DNA of 64,000 nucleotides from Endoconidiophora laricicola (Eukaryota > Ascomycota > Sordariomycetes > Microascales > Ceratocystidaceae): assembly GCA_001640655.1 (NCBI GenBank), contig LXGT01000001.1, positions 310,001-374,000 on the forward strand, read 5' to 3'. Shown here piece by piece: positions 23,452 through 33,946 of the stretch (its first letter is position 1; every line of letters begins with the position of its first letter). Both the position numbers and the translations under genes were made by a program. Under the pieces are notes generated by a model that was not told the DNA's origin, searched no databases, and worked only from the letters and a program-made list of their open reading frames with translations.

Positions 23452-24886
23452 TTATTCGTTAAATGCCCTAGACCTATCGAGAACTTCCAGCCGCAAGGAA
23501 GCGAGAAAGAAGAAAAGAAAGCCTTCAGTTGCTAATAGCCAGTGGCTTCAGCTTCCTGCGACCTTGGCTAGCTGGCCAGTGAAGACATTTGTAGGACAAG
23601 GTGGTAGTCAATTCACAAATCATCGCTTTATCGAACAATAATAGGTCAGACTAAGACTTGTTTCGCAAGTTTCCACATTCCTTCCGCCGGACCCTGAAGC
23701 CCTAATCTGGACAGCTTGTCGCAAGGCCTGATAGCACGCCTATTAAGACGAATGGCGGTCATGAGTTCCGAACGGCTTATGGCATTTGCTACTGGTTAAT
23801 GAGCTGTGAGTCGAGCATATTCAGGGGCCGCTGAAATGTAGTATAGGGAAGCCTGGGAAGTTCAATCATACTACAAGGAGGATCTTGGATACTAAGACTA
23901 TATGTTCAATGTGTACGTACTTGTATACAGTGCGCCTCAAACTATACTGAAGGGAAACTCTGTATCTTGATTACACAATTCACTTGTAAAAAATGAAATC
24001 AAATAAAAATAATAAAAAGACACCCGTAGCAAGATAAATAACCGATCATTTACAGATCTAGTGATACTTTCCGTGGAGTGAGTGAGTGAGCACCATTATG
24101 CAGTGAATGAGGTCTAGCCAATAGAATTGTCACGATAAGCAAAAATTCACGACAACCCACACTTTTCTTTTTTTTTTGCTCATAATTATTTTGTTTCCCC
24201 ACTTGTGTCCCAATCGGGCAATAAATAAGAACACCATGACAATTAATGGACTTCCAGCAAATTGGATGTGTCTACAAAAGCCAGCCATTTAGAGCTGGGG
24301 GTCTACTTATGTATCCTACTATGTACCAAGCCGTTTGGGGGTAAATACATTACGCAGTGAAATGATAGTCAGGGCGCGGTCAGGTTCGGCTTATTCTTTA
24401 GTCTCTTAGTATCTTTAGTCGCATTAACTAAACTATTGCAGATTTAGTTCATCAAGCAGGCCTGGGCAAACTTCCAAAAAATCCTAACTCTAACTTAGGT
24501 ATCCTACGTCTGTAGGATAACCATGGTATACTCTATCGGAGGTACCGCATACCGGTGCTGGTTTCGGCCAGTTAACCACCTATATTCTGCTTCGGCGGGG
24601 CCAACACACCACATGAGTAGTTCTGTGGAAAGAGTCACTGGCATGTTTGTATACATCGCACCGTCCTCCTTCCGCCAACAGCCAAGAGAAAATAGAGAGG
24701 GCAACAAAAAGTAGAGTTCCTGTTCGAGTTATTCTTTTTCCCGGAGCGAAAGTAAACCAAGCAGGGCAGACTAGGCCAGCCAATAACCGTTGAGGTGATT
24801 CAGTGACTAGCATGAATTATCGCTCTTTACTTGATATGATCGAGTAGCTACTACTAATATGTAGCTCCTCCCAGCGTGGCCTTGCC

Positions 24887-25402
24887 TTGTTGACCCCCAT
24901 GTCACAGCGGCCGTTGGCTTTGGAGGCGTGGCGAATCACAGACATGGAAGAAGATCACAATGAGCATCTCTTACTAAGACAGAGTGTTAAGCATAGTCTA
25001 AGCTTTCGCACGATTGGTGCTTTTTGTAAGTGGCCAAAGCATTGCGGGATATCCGTCAGGTTCTTACAGATTGAATATACAGTTCGAAGAAGGGATTATT
25101 GTTGTCTATTATGTAGCTGTGTGTTCATCATGAGAACTACTTGCTTACGACTCAAGTCATACGTAAATATTTCATATGCGGGGTCGAGAAACGCCCCCAA
25201 GGCAGCCTCTTTTTGCAGACACGTCGTCCATCACCCGATGTCATACACGCATTCTGCACTGATTGATCCTCAAGGTGACCGAACCATTGGCCTACTGATA
25301 AGGCATGGTGCCTTTAGCTCCTCTTCAACCTATCTTCCTGTTAATTTTCCTTGCCTCTATCTTCTCACGAGATTATGTGTTAGGTATCAGATATCAAGAT
25401 AG
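24887..25402 (+). other. 171-codon frame of doubtful coding status
   Basis: The longest frame in the 18-29 kb block. It is Cys-, Arg- and Ser-rich with no recognised domain and no regular hydrophobic pattern. No splice-linked continuation was evident on either side. It could be chance or relic sequence. Confidence 0.15.
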
Positions 25403-28400
25403 CCAAGCCCGCTCATATCTCTCTTTTCTGATGTTAACCTTTCTGTATGGCTTCGTATATACGTAGTAGGTGTTTTAAAGTATTTTCCATAGTAGAGACC
25501 CTGTCCTATTAGTTATTAGCAGCCGATGGCTGATTCATCAGCACACTACATGCTTGTGTCTGACACTAGACAAAAGGCCAAAACAAAAGTGCAGTTTGGA
25601 TAATACACAGTCTGGTAGGCAGACATATCTGCCGTACAGTGAATATCGACAATTCACTTGATACGCCAATAGCAGATTATAGAATATATCTGAAAACATT
25701 TCGCTATCGAATCGGCGTTATCATCTCTATGTCCCATATCTCTCGAGCTTTATATTTTAATCTTCAGCTGACTAGCGACCAACGCAACTATATACGAATC
25801 CCAATAGATTTTCTAGTAAATAGTCAGCTAGTATCTGTGAGTCGGTCCAGCTAGCCCAAGCAAGCCATTTATTAATGCCACGAGGCTCACGATGCTCTTC
25901 TATTCTCTTTCTTATGCGATAAGTCTTTGGCAAAAGACTAACATTGGTTTTTCTTATTTTTTCTGATATCTATCACACCCAGGCCATATTCTACACTTAT
26001 GCTATCAGTTTGCTCTTGTTAAACAGTATGTACTTAGTTGAATCCCAAATTCGTGTCTGGCTGTGCACGACACGAAGAGGTTGGTTAACTGTCTTTTTCG
26101 CCATCTTTATGTTTCAGTCGGTCTGTAGCTACAACTTATTGTTACTAGTACTGTCAGCTAAGCTACGGTGGCCCATCTGTTACAATATCATCTCTATATC
26201 AACAAGTCTTGCCAATGTCGGGTACATAGGCACTCTTATCCAAAGTTGCGTGGTTGTTAACCCACATTCCCATCCCACCTCCTGCGGAAAGCTTAGTCGA
26301 ACAAAACCAAGAGAGAGCTTAGGGCGTTTATCCTATGTCGGCACTATTTTCTTGCGAGCTGCCATTTTTGATTGAGCCTCTGAAGTAGAAAAGGAGTAAA
26401 ACTCTTCTACCGTGCGCTACGCTGGCGGGTTGCGATAGAAAGAAGGACAGCATGACTAAATTCATTAGGGGCACGAAGTGCTGGGGTTTGAATTCAACGA
26501 TAGTAGTATAGAGTCTAATCTTAAGATCTATGTGACCTTATGCCATTGCTTGGGTGATATGGAAGCCACAACATGGCAAAGGAATCGAAGCTATGGAAGG
26601 TATCATGGGCGGAACTAACAACGTCGTATTGAGGGTCTAATACGGTGCGTAATGTTTACAGTCTTTTTAGTGGCCAAGCTTGATCATCATCACCTTGAGT
26701 TTGATGTTTTCCATAGTACTTTTTGCCAATGTTTCTTGTTACGGAAGGATACCAAGCTGCTAATGATATGAAATTGTTTCAACTAGATATCTACGCCTTG
26801 ATCGTCAATACAAGGGTTAGTAGGGCTTAGACACTAAAGCGGGCCTTTATCTGCAATGGCATCTTTTAGACTTGTTTCTGATATCAAGCTATTAAACTTC
26901 ATGCTAGCCCTGTACACAACGTAAGGCAATGCTTGTGATCTTCAAGCTATCATGAGACTCACAACAAAAGAGATTTCCAGAGTATATGATCAGCGTCTAG
27001 TCTGCAGCCTTTCTCACTTGCCAGTCATGTGTTAAATCAAAATGAGCTTAGATGATGTGGAAGAAAGAAAAATATCATGTTATTTACTAGGAGCCGTTAG
27101 TTATCTAATTTATTAGTAGCAGAAATAGCCTTAGCAGTAGGATGCAGGGTACCAAAACAGACTGGGACTAGAACCACAAAGAGCCGTCTGAGAATATAAG
27201 CGGCAGACAATAGACAGATTGAAGCGCAGGCACAGTTTACAACGGTATCAAATTATATATGGATAGCTTCGTTATCTCACAAGCCTAGATCAAAAAGTTA
27301 AAGAGCTCAGTCCAAATTTCGGTTATTTTCACATCTCCTTTGTGATACATACATTGGTTAGACCGGCCGCAGTATCGGAGTTCGGAGCCTTGATTAGCTG
27401 CTTTATTGTCGTTGCAATTAGTGACTCTAAGCGGAGCATATTTGAAATGAAGCTAAAGTTTGATATCCAGATCCAGATGTTTAAGTGTAAGGGGCCACCA
27501 AGTGGGTTGGCAGCTAGGCGAGCTTTCCCACTGTAGCAATATATCAAGGGGCCAGTTATGAGCACATGACTACATGTTCGATTTGCCATAACTATTGTAG
27601 TCTACTATATGAAGGCATGCCTGCGGCAGTCTGTGGAATATAATAGGAGAGACCGACATCTCGTGCAATATCGACGACTAAGAGTATTGTTTCTGGTGCA
27701 TGGCGACGCCCTAGACAGGAAGCCAGATGCTACCGGCCCTTGCAAAAAGGACAGCGGTCTCTGGTTGGACCTTTATCAGCCAGCGACGAATACGAAAAAG
27801 AAAAGGCTACATGTACGTACTTTAGACAAACGGCGGAAAAAGAAGGGCTAGACTAATGTATGTTCTTTGATAAGCACATATGATATAGCCCAGCTCAGTA
27901 ATCCCATTGCATCTCTGACCGCATTTTGCCAAATAAATTCTTTGGCGTGTCAGAAACACCAACTAGTACGAGCTTGGAGTAGGGTGGCAAACACACTAAG
28001 ACATTTTCCGGAGCAAAGGGTTTGTTCCCCAGACCCTTCCTGTCTGCTTTCAACATGATGATTCCGGGTCTGGATCTAGATCGGGTATACAGCAAAAGTA
28101 CTGAGGGCAACTCAGTAAATAGATATCAACGATGTCGTAAACTTGATATTAAAAGATGGCTAACGATTATTTTTTTTTTAAAAAAAGTGTATTGATAGCG
28201 TCACCGACAGATCGAGCATTGAAGATACCGAAACAAGCCATGATCTCATGGTAGCACTAGCCCAAGTGAAGGGGTTTCTCTTGGTAAACTCACGATGTCA
28301 TCACCAAAACTCCCGCCAATCACAGGCTGCATAGCGCTTGCCCAATCTAGCTTTTGCCTAGGTAAATAGATGATTTGAAGACATTTAATTGATTGGCCAC

Positions 28401-28593
28401 CTATGTGTTTTTTTCTTGATCAATTAGATTACAGAAATAACATCTAGAAACTGAATGATTGATATCTTTATTTTTTTTCCTTTTTAGTTATTATCTTCTT
28501 TCGTGTTGTTCATTCGATCGTCGACTCCGTATCATACGCCTTTGAATGGGTTGTAATGACGGCATAGAAATTCCTTGGCTTCGTGTAGTCCGG

Positions 28594-28609
28594 CTATATA
28601 TATATATAT
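28594..28609. repeat. TA dinucleotide microsatellite
   Basis: About eight TA units in the gene-poor block before glutamine synthetase. No other function is evident. Confidence 0.7.
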
Positions 28610-29061
28610 TCGTGGGCGACAAGCCATACACTAGAGAGTATAGAGCTTCAGAAACAACACTTGGAGCATTATACAAACAGCAGTATAGCCACAATGTACA
28701 ATGGAAAAATTTCCCTGGTTGCCACATATCCAGCTAGGGAATACTAATAGTGACTATGCCGCTAGCTCCATCGGCCTTTATATATTACATATACTACATC
28801 CACAGCCTTGAAATACTCGAGGCTAACACCGCTTCTTCTCGAACAGTTTGCTCAGGCAGTTGCCTGATACCGGGCACCCACCCAGTCTCCTTGCGTGAAT
28901 AATAAAGACTCCCTCGGGCTCCTTAGGCTGACGACAATGGAAATAGTCGACATATATTACTCATAGCTAGAACCAGTTTACAAGTTTTTCTCAGTTGACG
29001 ATGTTCCAATCAGTGTCATGTCCCTGCCCTCTGAAACTCCATCCCGCACCTAAGCAGGCTT

Positions 29062-29845
29062 AGATAAGGAACGACCAACTGAGGCCATAGGCAAGGGAAG
29101 CCATTCAAATGGCTGAAAATAGTAGCAGAAAAAAACCAATAAATACACGAACATAAATAAACAAAGAATAAAGAAAGAAAGAAAGGAAAAGAGAGAAAAA
29201 CACTAAGAGATTACGATAAATTCCCCGGCAAGTACACTGAAAGGTACGCTTTGCAGCTGTAACGGTACTTTACTGTGCCCTGTTTACAGCGCGTCTCAGC
29301 CCGCAACGAGATCCCAGGTACCTTGACGGACGGTGCGCAATCGCAGCTGGCACGGTGAGTATCCCCGCCGCAGCAACAAGGCGTCCCAGCCCTTCCTTCC
29401 CTTCCCTCTGTAGCCACTTATCAGTTTCTCTTCGCCTCCTTCGCTGCTACAGGAGTCTCTGCCCACTGGAAAGACGGAGAAGCCCCCAGTAAGTCGAATC
29501 TCTAGCGATTGTCGAAAGGCGCCCGGCGGCGGAGTTGTTCGCTATCGCTATCTTTCTGGTGGACGGTTCCAAAGAGGTGCACGCCCCCCTAAGCGGCCGC
29601 TGTAGTTGCTGGCTTGGGACGCTGTCTTTTGCATCCCAGCCTAGGTAGGTCTGCGATACGATGCGATGGGCCATGTTCTGACCGGAAACATAAAAACCGC
29701 CGCGAACCCCATCTCAAATGCGCCAGAAGACCTCTCTCTTTTCCTTTCTTCTTTGGATTCCCCCCTACAAACCTTTATCTACTATCTCCTATTCTCAGGT
29801 GCAAGTGTTGTCTCCTTTTGACTAGACACTTGTGTACTGTTATCT
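29062..29845 (+). promoter_or_regulatory. Cluster of HGATAR (GATA-factor) sites upstream of glutamine synthetase
   Basis: Eight matches to HGATAR, read on either strand: 29062-29067, 29214-29219, 29418-29423, 29542-29547, 29548-29553, 29775-29780, 29782-29787 and 29840-29845. AreA/Nit2-type GATA activators bind this motif, and fungal glutamine synthetase genes are among their targets. The last three lie within 140 bp of the start codon and may fall in the leader. The hexamer is short and some matches are expected by chance in AT-rich DNA, so the regulatory reading is an inference. Confidence 0.45.
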
Positions 29846-29909
29846 TTTTTGTTTCATTCTTATATCTACCTCTCGTTGATTCCGTCTCCCGACACCAAAC
29901 GCCGTCAAA

Positions 29910-32133
29910 ATGGTGAGTTCCTACTATACCCCCTCAATCCGTTGCCGCTGTTGTCTGCTGCGAGGCCAGTTTCTATTACCAAACAAATAGCCTATTGCGG
30001 TCAACTGCCAGAGCTTAACGTGGCCAACCCTCTCGATACCGTGCGGCTCAAACTATGCTGGTGCGCTATGCATCTACACATGTGCGTGTGTGTGTGTCCA
30101 GCGCGTTTTCTGCATGAGAGTTTGGTGCCGAAGATATGGCTGGCCTGCCCTGCGTCGCAAACTGCCGCCGGACCATGTTACCATTATGTTATGGATACGA
30201 TGCTGACCATGTTCCTCTAGACTACTTTTGTGTCTAACTCAGATACCGTAAGTGACCTCTATCTCTGCTAGACTGTAGCGAATCGATATATCGACGCATC
30301 ATAATGAATACCACTAATGCGTCCTTATTTCCAGCTTGCCAAGTACCTCAAGCTTGAGCAGAGGGGTAAGATCATGGCTGAGTACATTTGGATTGATGCC
30401 GAGGGCAATACTCGTTCCAAGTCCAGAGTAAGTTTATAGCGCTATATTCCACAATCCACTAGCTACCCTTATCTCTATCCCCGGCACTCTTGTCGTGCTG
30501 AAGGCTTGGCATTACGGCAGCAAAATGGCCTAGTGCAAGGCACCCCCAGATGGGACTCAGAAGCAGGCCAAAAATAGCCGGCTTTGGTGATGGCTTCGTG
30601 TTTGATTGCACGTCCGCGGCTCAATGGAAACCGCTAGCCCGTCACCAACAATGTGACACACGATCTCTATATTGCATCACAGACTCATCATAATAAGGCC
30701 AACTGCTACTGTTTGATTTGGACCGCGTGCAATGGCAGATCTCGTGTGCCTATGCCGCGGAAGCTCACTCACTTCACAAATTGGGGTGCTTTTAGCGGGG
30801 TTGTCCTTCCCCTCCAATAGCGTGGCCCCACATTTGAACCCCTGTTCACACCTCAAGGCTTCGAGCTTTGTCAACTTTGCGCCACACTAAGCACGGTTAT
30901 TCTTCGGGTGAACTTGAATTCTCCCTGTAACCAGACGCTAGCTCCAAGGACCCCACGATAATAGCTTTAGACTTTGCCCGCGGAGGCGCCATTGCGCTTT
31001 CTAATCGCCCCTAGGAGTTTCTATTTGCTCATAGATCGGAAGCAACGTCCGATGAATTCTCGCTAATATGACGCTTCTTATCACAGACTCTTGATGAGCA
31101 GGACGGCGGCTATGTCCCTACTGATCTTCCCACCTGGAACTTTGACGGTTCCTCCACCGGCCAGGCCCCCGGTGACAACTCCGATGTCTACTTGAAGCCC
31201 GTTGCCGTCTTCCCTGACCCGTTCCGTGGTTCCCCCAATATCCTGGTTATGGCTGAGTGCTGGAACTCTGATGGCACTCCCAACAAGTTCAACTACCGCC
31301 ACGACTGCGCCAAGCTGATGGAGACTCACGCTGACACTAAGCCCTGGTTTGGTCTGGAGCAGGAGTACACTCTGCTCGACATGTCCGACCGTCCCTATGG
31401 TTGGCCCGCTAACGGCTACCCTGCTCCCCAGGGCCCGTACTACTGCGGTGTTGGTGCTGGCAAGGTCGTCCAGCGTGACATTGTTGACGCTCACTACAAG
31501 GCTTGCCTATACGCCTCCATCAAGATCTCTGGTACCAACGCCGAGGTCATGCCTGCCCAGTGGGAGTACCAGGTCGGTCCCTGCGAGGGTATCGAGAGTA
31601 AGTTCACACTGCCACTGTCACTAACTCACTCACCTTTCCATCATACATGACAGGAATCGATTTTGCATACATTACTAACACGCATTATAGTGGGTGACCA
31701 CCTATGGGTCTCTCGCTTCCTCCTATGCCGCATTGCTGAAGAGTTTGGTGCTAAGGTTTCTTTCCACCCCAAGCCTATTCCCGGTGACTGGAACGGTGCT
31801 GGTCTTCACAGCAACTTTTCTACTGAGGCCATGCGCAAGGAGGGTGGCATGAAGTACATCGAGGAGGCTATTCTGAAGCTGGAGAGCCGCCACCCCGAAC
31901 ACATCGCCGTCTACGGTGAGGGTAACGAGGCCCGTCTGACTGGTCGCCACGAGACGGGTTCCATCGATAAGTTCACCTGGGGTGTTGCCAACCGTGGCTG
32001 CTCCATCCGTATTCCTCGTGAGTGCGGTGCTAAGGGCTACGGCTATTTTGAGGATCGCCGCCCTGCTTCCAACGCTGACCCTTACCGTATCACCGGTATC
32101 CTCATGGAGACCATCTACGGCCCTTCGCAGTAA
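29910..32133 (+). CDS. glnA: Glutamine synthetase (type GSII)
   Basis: Five exons: 29910-29912, 30221-30247, 30335-30427, 31087-31597 and 31691-32133 (358 residues, normal for eukaryotic GSII). It joins glutamate and ammonium at the cost of ATP, the main entry of ammonium into organic nitrogen in the cytosol. Visible family hallmarks are WNFDGSSTGQA in the N-terminal beta-grasp domain, the metal-binding GLEQEYTL, the ammonium/glutamate-site segments PAQWEYQVGPCEGIEMGD and NGAGLHSNFSTE, and the C-terminal NRGCSIRIPRE plus FEDRRPASNADPY. Exon 1 is only ATG, directly followed by GTGAGT. Intron 1 is 308 bp and intron 3 is 659 bp, long for a mould. Codon use in the large exons favours C-ending codons, as in highly expressed fungal genes. 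Confidence 0.97.
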
Positions 32134-33946
32134 ACTGGATGGTTCTGTGATGCGGTGGCTGCTGGTTCCTCTGTAGCTTCTGTTAAGGGTCGTATAGCTA
32201 AAGGGGGTGATTGCTGTGTTTTAATGAGTGAAAGAAACGTGTTGGGAATCACGGGGCGTTTTGACTTTGTTTATGAATTGACCTACTGAGATCCTCGCTA
32301 ATGCGAGAAAGGACGTTTTATGCTTTATTTTTGCTTTTTTGCTGCTTTATATCATTATCTATACAGGATAGAAAAGATAAGCCTTCTTTTTTCTATTCTT
32401 CGATAACCAAACTATGTTTCTTTTGTGAATGCAAGAGCATTCGACAAACGTGAAGGACAGGAAGGATCGACAAGCGCCAGAGCATCATCTTGTATTTTGT
32501 CCACTAAGTAGCAGCGCAAAAATTCAACGACACCTAGCGGATTGAGTCTAATTTGGGTTACGTTGTCATTTTGGGGGAAAACGGAACATCTGCAAAAAGC
32601 AACAATACAAATACTACCTACTCTGTACTACATACTATCAAAGTTTTGCAGCGTGCGATTATGCAACTATGTATGTACAGTGAGGCATACAGTATAGAGG
32701 TATGGATGATGAAGTAAGCCAGTTAATTTGCGACATCGGTGAGTGATAGTCTAAAGTAATGAGGCTAATCAACTAATCACTTCAACAGTTAATTACTATT
32801 AAAGGCAATATAGGTTTATTGAAAGTGAATTTGTAACTCAGAAAGTACTTTAGCATCCTATCACCTTAGGGTTAGAAACCAAATGATATGATATATGAAT
32901 TACTTGTGTTACATGATAACTCCAGATCAAAATAGACAGTTGATTAATCCAAATTGGAATAGTCTAAGCAACAAGGCTTGCGTTTGCTCGGCATTTTATG
33001 GGGTCTATAGTGAAGAACACTACATTGTCTTGGGTGCAGGTAGCAACAGGACACCACGAAACTATCTTGAAAGGGCCATTAGTGAAATTACTTGGGTAAA
33101 GAGTATCACGCGGACGTATCAGTTAGGGAAGGCGCGCGTATGTTCATGAACCCTAAAGTACAGGAAAAACACTTGCGGTAGTCACAGAATTTGGTTTCTT
33201 TCAGCTAGATAAAGCCATATCAAGTATAAATTATGATCGTCCAAAGTCATGATTTATGATTGATCTGATCCTTCAAGAATACGAATCGACAACTATTCCT
33301 CATCCATCACCCTACCTTACTTTCTATCTCTTCTAGTTTAATTGTCGAAAAGGTCTTCGGACGCCCCTATCATTCTTTGGTTATATTATGAGGCAAGTTC
33401 AAAAGTTATGGTGACACGGGCAACCTACTCTTGTTTCATATCATAGCAACAACTAACCATCTCGCTTCGTGAAAGACAGCCTCAAGATATACTCTCACAA
33501 TGTATTACCGGATGGACATTGTCGGAACTAACATCGCCGACGTCTATGATGCATACGAGCTCATGGAATTTGTATTCTCGACGACCGTTGATATCGACAT
33601 GATAGAGTATGAGCTTATCAGTTCAAAGATGAGCGGCTATCCCTCTCCTTAAGATTCCATATCCTATATAATGAATATGGATATTGAGATGACTAATTGC
33701 TGTGAAGTTTCATCTGAATACTTCGTTTCATCTATGTCAGTATGCTGCGATATTTGCTAGATTGACGGTGATAACAATGTCTTCAGCATTTGCTGAACGA
33801 ACAACATGCATTTTTGATGCTGTCTATAACCACGGCCAAAGCGAATTGACTTCACTTTCATATCATTACCTAACCGATTTCCAATATATCGAACTTTTGT
33901 AACCATCAACCGCTACTTTACCGAATCAGCATTATCTTTTGCAGTC
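32134..33946. other. Intergenic region, glutamine synthetase to DNMT5
   Basis: A 1.8 kb stretch holding the glutamine synthetase 3' UTR and the DNMT5 upstream region. It is AT-rich. A 50-codon frame with a fair start context at 33500-33652 is described separately. A telobox-like TTAGGGTTA lies near 32868. No other gene-like structure is seen. Confidence 0.5.
33500..33652 (+). other. 50-codon acidic small ORF upstream of DNMT5
   Basis: The frame starts ATG in a CACA-ATG context and reads MYYRMDIVGTNIADVYDAYE onward to SGYPSP and a stop. It is balanced, acidic and not low-complexity, unlike chance frames nearby. It ends 294 bp before the DNMT5 start. It could be a true small protein, an upstream ORF in a long DNMT5 leader, or part of a missed 5' exon. 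No family is recognised. Confidence 0.25.

Larger units (their letters stand above)
18301..29909. other. 11.6 kb gene-poor, AT-rich block
   Basis: The first few hundred bases hold the eL42 promoter and the last 900 the glutamine synthetase promoter. Between them I find no gene with a recognisable product. Stop codons are dense in all frames and TA-rich words abound. The longest frames (171 codons at 24887-25402, 157 at 22978-23451, 143 at 25944-26375) have no recognisable domain and irregular composition. A decayed LINE-like segment lies at 20423-20688 and a lone 20-base terminal-repeat copy at 22146-22165. The pattern fits old transposons worn down by C-to-T change, but only the LINE segment was actually recognised. 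Confidence 0.55.

Noticed and set aside
25944..26375. 143-codon hydrophobic frame in the gene-poor block, looking like a multi-span membrane protein
   Set aside because: AT-rich DNA gives Leu/Ile/Phe/Tyr-rich strings by chance. There is no regular helix spacing, no charged loops and no splice-linked continuation.
26430..26505. GGGTTTGAATTC near 26484, resembling a tRNA B box
   Set aside because: No A box at the right distance upstream and no cloverleaf stems could be drawn.
31081..31494. Minus-strand frame of 137 codons within glutamine synthetase
   Set aside because: A codon-bias shadow: C-ending codons on the coding strand leave the opposite strand open. No independent signal.
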